Assembly (NCBI GenBank): GCA_004552385.1
Contig: SFOL01000036.1
Location: 1-16,523 of the forward strand
DNA: 16,523 nucleotides
Reading direction: 5' to 3'
DNA from: Bacteroidales bacterium
GTDB taxonomy: Bacteria; Bacteroidota; Bacteroidia; Bacteroidales; Marinilabiliaceae
A program made the translations under genes and the position numbers. Shown piece by piece: positions 1 to 7,986 of the stretch; the stretch's first letter is position 1, and every line of letters starts with the position of its first letter. A model generated the notes under the pieces. It was not told the origin of the DNA, did no database searches, and saw only the letters and a list, made by a program, of their open reading frames with translations.

Positions 1-60
1 ATAGACAAGACTGACACAGAGTTCGGAGTCTACCTGCAGATAGACACCACGAGCAACTGA
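1..60 (+). CDS. C-terminal tail of an upstream gene (partial)
   Basis: Frame 1 is open from the first base and ends at TGA 58-60, giving the last 19 residues of a protein, ending VYLQIDTTSN. The 5' part lies outside the window. The fragment is too short to identify. A sensor histidine kinase of the LytS type would be a natural partner for the LytTR response regulator that starts 53 bases later, but this rests only on gene order. No terminator is visible between the two genes. Confidence 0.6.
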   Translation: MDKTDTEFGVYLQIDTTSN

Positions 61-100
61 CGGCCACGCGGCCCGGCAAGACAAAACAATAAAAATACGC

Positions 101-108
101 TATCTTTG
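101..108 (+). promoter_or_regulatory. Bacteroidota-type -7 promoter element
   Basis: TATCTTTG matches the Bacteroidota sigma-ABfr -7 consensus TAnnTTTG. No TTG lies at the usual 19-21 base distance upstream, so the -33 half is missing or weak. The element ends 5 bases before the ATG at 114. If it is used, transcription would begin at about the start codon and the mRNA would be nearly leaderless. Confidence 0.5.
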
Positions 109-113
109 TTTAT

Positions 114-899
114 ATGGATATTCAGAATAAGATACGCTGCCTCATTGTAGACGATGAGTTTCCCGCCCGCATACTGCTGAAAGAATTCATAGAGAAAGTG
201 CCGAACCTGGAGCTCGTGGAGAGCTGCAAATCAGGCCTTGAGGCCCTGCCGATCATACAGGAGGGCCGCGTGGACCTGATGTTCCTCGACATCCAGATGC
301 CAGACATAACGGGAGTCAACTTCCTAAAGATGCTTCCGACACGACCTCTCGTGGTCTTCACGACGGCCTACTCGGACTACGCCATAGAGAGCTACCAGCT
401 TGACGTGCTCGACTACCTGCTCAAGCCTTTCTCATTCGACAGGTTCATGCAGTGCGTAGGCAAGGCGATGCAACGGATGTCCGACCGCAAGCCGCAGGAG
501 ACTCCGCCCACTCCCGCCGCCCAACCATCGGCCTCGACCGACACCCGCGCCGACCTTCCGGCAAGAGATGTTGACGTGAACGAGGGCGTCCTGATAGTGA
601 AAGCCGACCATAAGATACACAGGATCAAGTATGCCAACATAACATACATAGAGGGCCTGCGCGAATACGTCACCATACACTGCCCTGGCGAGAAGATAAT
701 AACACTTGAGAGCCTGCGCAACCTGGAGGAGACCCTGCCGTCCACCATGTTCATGAGAGTTCACAAGTCTTACATAGTGCGGATAGACAAGATAAAAGCC
801 CTCTATGGCGCCCAGCTGAAGCTGGACGGGGTGGATCCCTACATACCAATAGGCAAATCATATAAAGACCAGGTGCAAGACAAGCTGTTCAACATCTGA
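114..899 (+). CDS. LytTR-family response regulator
   Basis: This is a two-component response regulator of 261 residues. An N-terminal receiver domain (about 7-122) carries the acidic pair D13-D14, the phospho-acceptor Asp59 in FLDIQMPD, Thr83/Thr84 and the conserved Lys104 in YLLKPF. A linker rich in Pro and Ala (about 127-152) leads to a LytTR DNA-binding domain (about 158-258) with the typical segments ITYIEGLREYVTIH and FMRVHKSYIV. LytTR regulators bind paired direct repeats upstream of their targets and are usually activated by LytS-type sensor kinases. The kinase is probably encoded just upstream, but only a tail of that gene is visible. The ATG is favoured because the receiver domain begins right after it and a TAnnTTTG box precedes it. 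The target genes cannot be inferred from this window. Confidence 0.95.
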   Translation: MDIQNKIRCLIVDDEFPARILLKEFIEKVPNLELVESCKSGLEALPIIQEGRVDLMFLDIQMPDITGVNFLKMLPTRPLVVFTTAYSDYAIESYQLDVLDYLLKPFSFDRFMQCVGKAMQRMSDRKPQETPPTPAAQPSASTDTRADLPARDVDVNEGVLIVKADHKIHRIKYANITYIEGLREYVTIHCPGEKIITLESLRNLEETLPSTMFMRVHKSYIVRIDKIKALYGAQLKLDGVDPYIPIGKSYKDQVQDKLFNI

Positions 900-946
900 G
901 CAGTGCGAAGGCGCTCGGCGCAAAAAGAGAATTAGCGAAAGATACA

Positions 947-2308
947 GTGGAAACAAAAAGGATCATTGCCATCATGGCGGCCCTGGCTATAGGCTCCGCC
1001 AGCGCCATGGCGCAAGACGACGTGGCGGCCGAGGAGATGGAGATAGAAAGCGAGGAGGCCCGGGCCGACTCGGCCGCTATGGCGGGGCTGCCGCGATATG
1101 AGGTCGACAGCCTGATTGCCGCGTGGTATTCAAAGAAGTCCAACGTGGTGAACGACTTCGTGCCAGACACATTGGCCCAGGCCGACCCTGTGATAGCCGG
1201 AGTGCCGGACGACGTCTTCATAGACCGCCTGCAGTCAATGATGTCACCCATCCCCATGGTCTACAACGACCAGGTGAGGCGGTTCATAGAGCTCTACGTG
1301 GTGCGCCGGCGCGACCTCGTCCAGCGCATGCTGGGTCTGAAAGATTACTACTTCCCCATATTCGAGAGCGTCTTGGAGCAGCACGGCATGCCTCTCGAGC
1401 TGAAATACATGTCGGTGATAGAGAGCGCGCTCAACCCCAACGCCCTGTCGCGGGTGGGAGCCTCGGGCTTGTGGCAGTTCATGCTCTTCACGGGCAAGAG
1501 GTATGGGCTGGAGGTGACGAGCTACGTTGACGAGAGGCGCGACCCTGCGAAAGCCACCGAGGCCGCCGCGGTGTTCCTGCAAGACCTGTATAACATGTAT
1601 GGCGACTGGCACCTGGCCATAGCCGCCTACAACTGCGGGCCGGGCAACGTGAACAGGGCCATAGCCCGCTCGGGCGGGGTGAAAGACTTCTGGAAGATAT
1701 ACTACAACCTGCCCCGCGAGACCCGCGGCTACGTGCCGGCGTTCATAGCGGCGGCCTACGCAATGACGTACGCCAACGAGCACCACATATACGCGTCGGC
1801 CACCGAGGCACTGCCGCCGAGCGACACGGTCATGATATACCAGCCACTTCACTTCAACCAGGTGACATCGGTCATCGGCCTGCCCACAGAGACCATCCGC
1901 CAACTGAACCCCCAGTACAAGCACGACGTGATTCCCGCCACGGCGGACAAGACCTACTCGCTCGTGCTGCCCGTCAACGCGACCTTCGCCTTCGCAGCTT
2001 ACGAGGACTCCATCTACGCCCGCGACCGCAAGACCTACTTCCCCGACAACAAGGTGGTGAAGATAGCCGAGGCCAAAGGCTACGTGTACGCGGGGCGCAC
2101 GCCAGACGGCAAGGCGAAGCTCATATACACAGTCAAGAGGGGCGACGTGCCGGGCGGCATAGCCAAACGTTTCGGGGTGAGGCTGTCAGACCTCAACTAT
2201 TGGAACAACATACGCCGCAACATGATCCGCGCCGGGCAGAAGCTCGTAATCTACGTGCCTAAAAACAAGGCCGGGCGATACGCGGGGATGGCCAAGATAT
2301 CAAAATAG
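947..2308 (+). CDS. exported MltD-like lytic transglycosylase with LysM domain
   Basis: This 453-residue enzyme should cleave the glycan strand of peptidoglycan between MurNAc and GlcNAc, forming 1,6-anhydro-MurNAc. The GTG start at 947 gives a short basic N-terminus and a signal peptide ending near residue 23 (ASAMAQ). A later ATG would cut into the signal. The SLT catalytic domain (about 130-245) shows the catalytic Glu159 in VIESALNPNA, then GLWQFM (174-179) and AYNCGPGNV (228-236), all hallmarks of family 1 transglycosylases. A LysM peptidoglycan-binding domain lies at about 393-438. A weaker LysM-like stretch spans about 295-342. The protein probably acts in the periplasm. No lipobox Cys is visible at the signal cleavage region, so it does not look like a lipoprotein as MltD of E. 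coli is. It heads a run of four closely spaced genes. Confidence 0.92.
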   Translation: METKRIIAIMAALAIGSASAMAQDDVAAEEMEIESEEARADSAAMAGLPRYEVDSLIAAWYSKKSNVVNDFVPDTLAQADPVIAGVPDDVFIDRLQSMMSPIPMVYNDQVRRFIELYVVRRRDLVQRMLGLKDYYFPIFESVLEQHGMPLELKYMSVIESALNPNALSRVGASGLWQFMLFTGKRYGLEVTSYVDERRDPAKATEAAAVFLQDLYNMYGDWHLAIAAYNCGPGNVNRAIARSGGVKDFWKIYYNLPRETRGYVPAFIAAAYAMTYANEHHIYASATEALPPSDTVMIYQPLHFNQVTSVIGLPTETIRQLNPQYKHDVIPATADKTYSLVLPVNATFAFAAYEDSIYARDRKTYFPDNKVVKIAEAKGYVYAGRTPDGKAKLIYTVKRGDVPGGIAKRFGVRLSDLNYWNNIRRNMIRAGQKLVIYVPKNKAGRYAGMAKISK

Positions 2309-2317
2309 CACAACACG

Positions 2318-3337
2318 ATGGGCATTACCACGCCTCGCATAAAGCCGTTGGCGCTCATCGCGCTCGCCGTAGCGGCATTGTCGCCCATAGGCCAAAGCGC
2401 AGCCCAGATAAGGTACGGGCTCAATGGCGGCCTTGAGTACAGCCCTCGCTATGGCGACGATGAGGGCAAGAGCAAAGCGCGGATGAACGAACAGCGCGGA
2501 CGCATCAAACTGCGCGACGACGTGATATGGCACGCCGAGGCCGCCAACGTGGTCTACCCCCGGGCTGGCAACGTGAGCCTGCTCTCCGCCTCGCGCTACG
2601 GCATGACGGAGCGGCTGGAGCTGTCGACCTACCTGGTAGAAGACGTGGCCCGCCCCACCCTGTACGCCAAGCTGCTCATAGGCGTTTTCAACAAACGGTG
2701 GTTCGCCTCGTCGAGGTTCAACATAGCCAATGCGTATCCGGGCATGAGCCTGGCCAAGCGGCTGGAGGTGGAGCGCATCATAAAGCCGGACGCCAAGGTG
2801 CCACTGGTGTTCGAGGTGGGGCACGAGCTGCTCGTGTCTCGCGCATGGTTCACCGACCCCAACTGCTCAGACAACTCGGCCTACCTCATCTTGACCGGGG
2901 GAATCGGCGTGTACGGCGGCATCAGGTGCGCCAAGGGCGACACGATAGACCAGCCGCGCTTCCACTTCATAGCCAACAGGAGCGAGACCCTGATAGACAA
3001 GGGCTTCAGGGCGCGGTTCAAGATATGGGCCGACGGCAGGATAACCCGGCGCCTCTACGCCCACGGCGGGCTCGCATATCACACGGGCTTCTTCAGCAAG
3101 CACCATGCGGTGGAGATACAGGCCGAGGGCGAGTTCTTCTTTAACAGCCGCCTGAGCGCCAAGCTGGGCTTCCTGACCAGCTTCGCCCACTACAAGGGCA
3201 TAGACAGCCATGCCGCCATATGGCCCATGGCGGACGTGTCGTTCTACTTCGGGAAGAGGAACAAGCGGACTGAGAGCAGCCTCTTCGGGCGCGGAGTGTA
3301 TAAAGTGCGCTCCAAGATTATCAGACAGGAGCCGTAG
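2318..3337 (+). CDS. exported protein, probable outer-membrane beta-barrel
   Basis: I do not recognise a named family. The 339-residue product starts with a hydrophobic segment (about 10-30) ending in QSAAQ, a plausible signal peptide. The rest alternates polar and hydrophobic or aromatic residues, with segments such as AYLILTGGIGVYGGI, LYAHGGLAYHTGFF and AEGEFFFNSRLSAKLGF. The last strand-like piece is PMADVSFYFG, followed by about 30 basic residues. This pattern fits amphipathic beta strands of an outer-membrane barrel, although a basic tail after the final strand is not typical. The gene begins 9 bases after the transglycosylase stop and ends 13 bases before the helicase start, so co-transcription is likely. 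Its function is unknown. A link to peptidoglycan turnover is inferred from position only. Confidence 0.7.
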   Translation: MGITTPRIKPLALIALAVAALSPIGQSAAQIRYGLNGGLEYSPRYGDDEGKSKARMNEQRGRIKLRDDVIWHAEAANVVYPRAGNVSLLSASRYGMTERLELSTYLVEDVARPTLYAKLLIGVFNKRWFASSRFNIANAYPGMSLAKRLEVERIIKPDAKVPLVFEVGHELLVSRAWFTDPNCSDNSAYLILTGGIGVYGGIRCAKGDTIDQPRFHFIANRSETLIDKGFRARFKIWADGRITRRLYAHGGLAYHTGFFSKHHAVEIQAEGEFFFNSRLSAKLGFLTSFAHYKGIDSHAAIWPMADVSFYFGKRNKRTESSLFGRGVYKVRSKIIRQEP

Positions 3338-3350
3338 CCTGATAAAAAAG

Positions 3351-5414
3351 ATGGACATAGAGCTTGACAACAAGGAGTTCCAGAACGTCTGGCGCCTCAT
3401 AACCGACACCAACTCGTCAATCTTCATGACGGGGCGTGCCGGCACGGGCAAGTCGACGTTCTTGCGCTACATTGTCGAGCACGTGAAGAAAAAGACCATA
3501 GTCCTGGCTCCCACGGGCATAGCCGCCGTCAATGCGGGCGGCGTGACGCTTCACTCGTTTTTCAAGATCCCCCTCCAGCCTTTCGCCCTCGACGACGTCA
3601 ACTACTCCGACCCGCGGAGGGTGCGCGACATGCAGAAGTTCAGCTCGGAGAAGATAAAGCTGCTGCAAGAGGTCGAGCTTATCGTGATAGACGAGATATC
3701 AATGGTCCGGGCCGACGTGCTCGACTTCGTGGACCGCGTGCTTCGGACCTACGTGAGGCGCGGCCGCATACTACCCTTTGGCGGCAAGCAGATGCTGCTG
3801 GTGGGCGACGCCTTCCAGCTGGAGCCCGTGGTAAAGGGCCAGGACTGGGACATATTGCGGCGTTTTTACACCACGCCCTACTTCTTCGGGGCGAGAGTGT
3901 TCACGAGCATGAGCCTTGTGCAGGTTGAGCTGCGCAAGGTGTACAGGCAGAAAGAGGCCGAGTTCCTGTCAATGCTCGACAAGGTTCGCGTGGGAATGAC
4001 GTCGCCCGCTGACATAGGGGCATTCAACCGTAGGGTCATGCCGGACTTCGAGCCCACCGACGGCCACATGTACATAACCCTGACGGCCACCCGCGCCACG
4101 TGCGACTTCATAAACGACAAGCACCTGAAAGAGCTCGGCGGTGATGAGCACATGTTCGAGGGGGTAATAAACGGCGACTTCCCCGAGGCCTCGCTTCCGA
4201 CCAACAGACAGCTGACACTGAAAGAAGACGCCCAGGTGGTGTTCGTGAGGAATGACATGGAGAAGCGGTGGTACAACGGCACCGTGGGGCGCATAGTCAG
4301 AATAGAGGAAGAGGGCGTATGGGTGGAAGTGGAGGCGCAAGACAAGCCTCAGGAAGACGGCGCGGCCGCGCCAGAGAGATATTTCGTGGAGCCGGAGACG
4401 TGGGAGAACGTGAAATACCGGTATAACGAGGCCGCCCACAAGGTGGAGTCGGAGATCCTTGGGACCTACAGGCAGCTGCCGATGAAACTGGCGTGGGCCA
4501 TAACGATACACAAGAGCCAGGGTTTGACGTTCGACAACGTCATAATAGACCTTGGCCGAGGCGCGTTCGCCTGCGGCCAGGTCTACGTGGCGTTGAGCCG
4601 CTGCCGCTCATTGGGCGGCATAGTGTTGCGCCAGCCCATCACGCTCAACGACATCAAGACCAACATGTTCGTAAGGGACTTCTCTTACGGGGCCAACGAC
4701 CAGACCCTCATAAACAGCCAGCTGGAGCGGGCGAGGGCTCAGACCATGGCGGCGGGTGCGCGAGACGCGTTCCAGGCAGGAGACTACGCCCAGGCCGTGA
4801 ACATGCTGCTGGACAGCCTGGCCTTGCAACCCGAGAAAATGAAAGATGGCGTGACGCGCCGCTACCTGGCCATGAAGATAGGCCGCGCCATGGGCCGCCT
4901 GGAAGCCGAGGCCGAACGCCTGGCCAAGAGCGAGCGCAAGATGCGCGAGAAGAACTTCGAGTTCGCCTACGAATACTACCTCCTGGCGGCGGAGTGCCTC
5001 CACAGCTACGGAGACGCGCGCGCGGCAAAAGCCAACGTCAACAAAGCGATAGCCCTGGCGCCCGACTACGCCGACGCGCTAAGCCTGCGAGCCGAGATTG
5101 AGATAGACGAGGGCGACTACAAGCAAGGCGTGGCGGACCTCGACATAGCCCTGCGCCCCGGGGCTTTAAAAAACAAGTCGAAACTGCGCGACGCCATATG
5201 GATGCGGGCCCGCGGACACGTCGGGATGCGCAACTGGGAAAAGGCGATGAACGACCTGAACGACCTGGCAAGCCAAGGCAGGCCGACGGCCGAAACCCTG
5301 AGAATGATGGCCGACGTGTGCCGCCACATGGACAGGGGTGACGAGGCGGACATGTATAAAAAGCTGGCCGACCGCATGGAGGCGGGTGAAGATGACGACG
5401 ACGATGACTTTTAA
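3351..5414 (+). CDS. RecD/Pif1-like superfamily 1 helicase with C-terminal TPR domain
   Basis: This 687-residue protein is a predicted ATP-dependent DNA helicase. Walker A is GRAGTGKST (28-36), Walker B is VIDEIS (112-117), and the Q/Ser-type motif III region is VGDAFQL (151-157). The UvrD_C_2/RecD-type C-terminal motor half contains ITIHKSQGLTFD (385-396) and VYVALSRCRS (411-420), typical of the RecD2/Pif1/Dda group. From about 465 on the protein changes to helical TPR-like repeats (for example AFQAGDYAQAVNMLLDSLAL and ALSLRAEIEIDEGDYKQGV). It ends in an acidic tail of five or more Asp. The ATG at 3351 is preferred because the helicase fold starts directly after it; an earlier in-frame ATG at 3210 lies inside the previous gene. 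The protein is cytoplasmic. It sits between genes for exported proteins, and its TPRs suggest a protein partner, which is inference. Confidence 0.88.
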   Translation: MDIELDNKEFQNVWRLITDTNSSIFMTGRAGTGKSTFLRYIVEHVKKKTIVLAPTGIAAVNAGGVTLHSFFKIPLQPFALDDVNYSDPRRVRDMQKFSSEKIKLLQEVELIVIDEISMVRADVLDFVDRVLRTYVRRGRILPFGGKQMLLVGDAFQLEPVVKGQDWDILRRFYTTPYFFGARVFTSMSLVQVELRKVYRQKEAEFLSMLDKVRVGMTSPADIGAFNRRVMPDFEPTDGHMYITLTATRATCDFINDKHLKELGGDEHMFEGVINGDFPEASLPTNRQLTLKEDAQVVFVRNDMEKRWYNGTVGRIVRIEEEGVWVEVEAQDKPQEDGAAAPERYFVEPETWENVKYRYNEAAHKVESEILGTYRQLPMKLAWAITIHKSQGLTFDNVIIDLGRGAFACGQVYVALSRCRSLGGIVLRQPITLNDIKTNMFVRDFSYGANDQTLINSQLERARAQTMAAGARDAFQAGDYAQAVNMLLDSLALQPEKMKDGVTRRYLAMKIGRAMGRLEAEAERLAKSERKMREKNFEFAYEYYLLAAECLHSYGDARAAKANVNKAIALAPDYADALSLRAEIEIDEGDYKQGVADLDIALRPGALKNKSKLRDAIWMRARGHVGMRNWEKAMNDLNDLASQGRPTAETLRMMADVCRHMDRGDEADMYKKLADRMEAGEDDDDDDF

Positions 5415-5415
5415 G

Positions 5416-7509
5416 ATGAGACGCATAACGGCACTGGCGGCCGCACTGGTCGGACTCGCCCTCGCAAGCACGGGGGCGGCGGCGCAGGTGAACACCAACA
5501 GGATGATGCAGATAGGGCGCAACGCACTGTATTTTGAGGACTATGTGCTCTCGATACAATACTTCAACCGCGTCATAATAGTCAAGCCCTACCTGGCCGA
5601 CCCATATTACTACCGAGCCATCGCCAAATATTACCTTGACGACCTGACCGGTTGCGAGGCGGACTGCAGCACGGCCCTCGGCATAAACCCTTTCCTCATA
5701 GAGGCGTACAATCTGAGAGGAATAACGCGTCTGCGCCTTGACAACCCGGCCTCGGCACGCGAGGACTTCGAGAAAGGTCTTAGCTATGAGCCGAAAAACG
5801 TCAACATGCTGATGAACTCAGGCATAGCCAGCATCAACATGAAAGAGTATGACACCGCCATAGGCCAATATGATAAACTGCTGAAATTTGACAAGCGCAA
5901 CGTGGCGGCCATACTATACCGCGGCATAGCACTCGTGGAGAAAGGTGACACTGCCGCGGCCCTGGGCGAGTTCGGCCGTGCCGCGAAACTGAACGCCTAC
6001 TCGGCTGACGCCTTCACATACCTGGGCATGCTGCGCTATCAGACGCGCGACTTCAGCGGAGCCCTGGAGAGCTACAACCGCCTATCGGAGCTGCGGCCCA
6101 AAGACGCCTACGTCTTCGTGAACAGGGCCATCACGAAATACAACCTTGACGACATGAGAGGCTGCGAGGCGGACCTGGACGAAGCCTTGCGCCTGGACCC
6201 GAAGAACAAGATGGCGTATCAGAACCGGGGGCTCCTAAGAGCCGAGTCGGGCGACTTGAACCGCGCGGCGGACGACTTCTCGCACGCTCTGGCCTTAGAC
6301 CCCGCCGACGACATCACCCTCTTCAACCGTGCGCTGACTTACATCAAGACCGGGCAGACCACCAACGCCCTGCAAGATCTTAACATAATAATAGCCAAGC
6401 ACCCGGACTTTGGCGCCGCATATGCCCAGCGGGCCATCGTGAAGCGCCAGATGGGCGACATAAAAGGCTCGGAGACGGACTACATGACCGCCATGACCTT
6501 TGAGGAGGAACGGGCAAAACGAGCCGTCGGCAAGAGCGGCCCTGCCGCAACAGGCGCACAAGGCGCGACGGACGGCGGAGACGAGCATAAGAAAGGCTCG
6601 CGCGGCAAGAACGACAACGACATGCGCAAGTATGACAAGATGGTGGTGGTGGCCGACTTCGGAGACAACGACAAGAAGCTTAGGCAAGACAACCAGGAGA
6701 ACATCCGCGGCCGGGTGCAAGACCGCGACATAGCCATCGACCTCGAGCCGGCCTTCAGCCTGTCATTCTTCACGGCAGACACGCTGCTGCCCAACGCGCC
6801 CTACTACAGCCCGTCGGTGGTGGAGTTCAACGCCCAGGGCCTCTCGGATCGCAAAATGGTGGTGACGAACCGCGAAGTGGCCAGCAACGAGGTGTCGGCC
6901 AAAGTTTACGGCATGATAGGCGAAGTGAACAAACGGCTCGACGACACCCCCGGCGACCCGGGCCTCCACCTGCTGCGCGGCACCCTGTACTCGATTGTCA
7001 TGAACTACAACAGCGCCCTGACCGACTTCTCGGCCTGCCTGCAGAAGGAGCCAGACAACCGCGTGGCACTGTTCAACCGCGCCGCGGCCAGATATAAGAT
7101 GGTGGAGACCATCCGCGACCTCGACGCGGGCGGAGGGCCGAACATAGACATGAGCGGCGGACTGATGAGCGGTAGCAGCCAAAGCATGCGCCACGAGGTA
7201 ACCATACTCGACTACGACCTCGTCATGAGAGACCTCGAGAGTGTGCTCGCCATTGAGCCGGACAACGAATTCGCTTATTACAACATGAGCCTCGTGCTCT
7301 GCCAGCGCAAGCAGATGGACAAAGCCGAAGAGACGCTCAGCAAGGCCATAGGTCTGTATGACCAGTTCGCCGAGGCGTATTTCAACCGAGGCATAATACG
7401 GATCTACGTGGGACGCGAGGACGAGGGCATTGCGGACCTGAGCCGCGCGGGCGAGCTGGGCATGTACAAGGCTTATAACGTGATAAAACGCCACATGGAG
7501 AAAAAGTGA
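5416..7509 (+). CDS. exported tetratricopeptide-repeat protein
   Basis: The 697-residue product has a signal peptide (residues 1-24, ending STGAAAQ) and two blocks of TPRs. Block one (about 27-360) holds roughly ten repeats with recurrent signatures such as AYNLRG, ILYRGIAL, VFVNRA and AYQNRG. Block two (about 514-697) holds about four. Between them is a charged spacer rich in Lys, Gly and Asp, followed by a strand-rich stretch (VVVADFGD, IAIDLEPAFSLSFF). TPRs are protein-binding scaffolds; no catalytic motif is visible. The start at 5416 leaves a single base after the helicase stop. An in-frame ATG at 5404 would add MTFK and overlap the helicase end, and is also possible. The tight coupling to the helicase gene, which itself ends in TPRs, suggests common ancestry of the repeats or a shared operon. 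The product probably acts in the periplasm. Confidence 0.88.
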   Translation: MRRITALAAALVGLALASTGAAAQVNTNRMMQIGRNALYFEDYVLSIQYFNRVIIVKPYLADPYYYRAIAKYYLDDLTGCEADCSTALGINPFLIEAYNLRGITRLRLDNPASAREDFEKGLSYEPKNVNMLMNSGIASINMKEYDTAIGQYDKLLKFDKRNVAAILYRGIALVEKGDTAAALGEFGRAAKLNAYSADAFTYLGMLRYQTRDFSGALESYNRLSELRPKDAYVFVNRAITKYNLDDMRGCEADLDEALRLDPKNKMAYQNRGLLRAESGDLNRAADDFSHALALDPADDITLFNRALTYIKTGQTTNALQDLNIIIAKHPDFGAAYAQRAIVKRQMGDIKGSETDYMTAMTFEEERAKRAVGKSGPAATGAQGATDGGDEHKKGSRGKNDNDMRKYDKMVVVADFGDNDKKLRQDNQENIRGRVQDRDIAIDLEPAFSLSFFTADTLLPNAPYYSPSVVEFNAQGLSDRKMVVTNREVASNEVSAKVYGMIGEVNKRLDDTPGDPGLHLLRGTLYSIVMNYNSALTDFSACLQKEPDNRVALFNRAAARYKMVETIRDLDAGGGPNIDMSGGLMSGSSQSMRHEVTILDYDLVMRDLESVLAIEPDNEFAYYNMSLVLCQRKQMDKAEETLSKAIGLYDQFAEAYFNRGIIRIYVGREDEGIADLSRAGELGMYKAYNVIKRHMEKK

Positions 7510-7583
7510 CGCGCCACACGCGGCGAGGCGTTCCCCTGAAAGAGGCGGATAAACGCCACCCGTAAAAAAGAGGCGGGAACGTA

Positions 7584-7614
7584 TTGCGCAAAATGGACAA
7601 AAGGCGTAACTTTG
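7584..7614 (+). promoter_or_regulatory. promoter of rpmH (Bacteroidota -33/-7 type)
   Basis: A TTG at 7584-7586 is followed after 20 bases by TAACTTTG (7607-7614). This matches the Bacteroidota arrangement TTG-N19..21-TAnnTTTG. Transcription should begin about 5-8 bases further on, giving an AT-rich leader of roughly 30 bases before the rpmH ATG, with no Shine-Dalgarno sequence. It is the best-matching promoter in the window. Confidence 0.75.
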
Positions 7615-7652
7615 CGCCTGAATTGAATTCAATATTTTAAAGTAATCGTACG

Positions 7653-7814
7653 ATGAAAAGGACATTCCAACCTTCGAACCGCAAGCGCATCAACAAGCAC
7701 GGCTTCCGTCATAGGATGTCGACTGCTAATGGTCGCCGCGTTTTGGCAGCCCGTCGTGCCAAGGGTCGCAAGCAGCTCACTGTTTCCGACGAGGCCAAGG
7801 GCAAGGCTTATTAG
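7653..7814 (+). CDS. rpmH: 50S ribosomal protein L34
   Basis: This gene of 53 codons encodes a small, very basic protein beginning MKRTFQPSNRKRINKHGF and continuing through RMSTANGRRVLAARRAKGRK, the textbook L34 sequence. L34 binds 23S rRNA in the large subunit. Length and sequence are normal for the family, with a slightly longer C-terminus (QLTVSDEAKGKAY). It has its own promoter (7584-7614) and is followed by an intrinsic terminator (7846-7876), so it forms a monocistronic unit. Its codons differ from those of the neighbours (more CGT, GTT and GCT; Ile as ATC), as expected for a highly expressed ribosomal gene. Confidence 0.97.
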   Translation: MKRTFQPSNRKRINKHGFRHRMSTANGRRVLAARRAKGRKQLTVSDEAKGKAY

Positions 7815-7845
7815 TCTTAGAGACTGATTTAGCGATCAGAGATTC

Positions 7846-7876
7846 AAGCTCCGAAGAGATTCGGGGCTTTTTTTTT
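7846..7876 (+). terminator. intrinsic terminator after rpmH
   Basis: The arms AGCTCCGAA (7847-7855) and TTCGGGGCT (7860-7868) pair over 9 bases with one G-T wobble. A GAGA loop joins them, and a run of nine T (7868-7876) follows directly. This is a classic Rho-independent terminator on the + strand. It separates rpmH from the PASTA-rluD-ddl transcript. Confidence 0.9.
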
Positions 7877-7944
7877 GGCTTGCGCCGAGCTCGGAACGCA
7901 CAAAGCACCGAGGCGTTTATACGAAACTATCAGGAATAAATTAT

Positions 7945-7952
7945 TACCTTTG
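7945..7952 (+). promoter_or_regulatory. -7 promoter element for the PASTA-rluD-ddl run
   Basis: TACCTTTG matches TAnnTTTG and lies just after the rpmH terminator, where a new promoter is needed. No good -33 TTG is seen at the expected distance. Transcription would begin near 7957-7960, leaving a leader of about 25 bases before the PASTA ATG. Confidence 0.6.
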
Positions 7953-7956
7953 AAAG

Positions 7957-7986
7957 ATGAATGTGTTAACAACCATAGGGGTATGA
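7957..7986 (+). promoter_or_regulatory. possible 9-codon leader frame overlapping the PASTA start
   Basis: ATG at 7957 opens a frame encoding MNVLTTIGV and stops at TGA 7984-7986. The stop overlaps the downstream ATG (7983-7985) as ATGA, the arrangement typical of translational coupling. Its ATG coincides with the predicted transcription start, so it would be leaderless or not transcribed if initiation occurs a few bases later. It may be chance; no conservation data are available here. Confidence 0.25.

Noticed and set aside
4363..4376. 14-base GC palindrome in the helicase gene
   Set aside because: It encodes an Ala-rich linker made of GCG and GCC codons, so low-complexity coding explains it.
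947..7509. The four-gene run as a new defence system (helicase plus TPR plus membrane proteins)
   Set aside because: No nuclease, phage-sensing or toxin domain is seen, the neighbours are housekeeping genes, and there are no signs of mobility.
7529..7581. CGTTCCC/GGGAACG inverted repeat after the TPR gene, as a terminator
   Set aside because: The arms are about 40 bases apart, no T run follows, and the right arm abuts the rpmH -33 element, so pairing is speculative.
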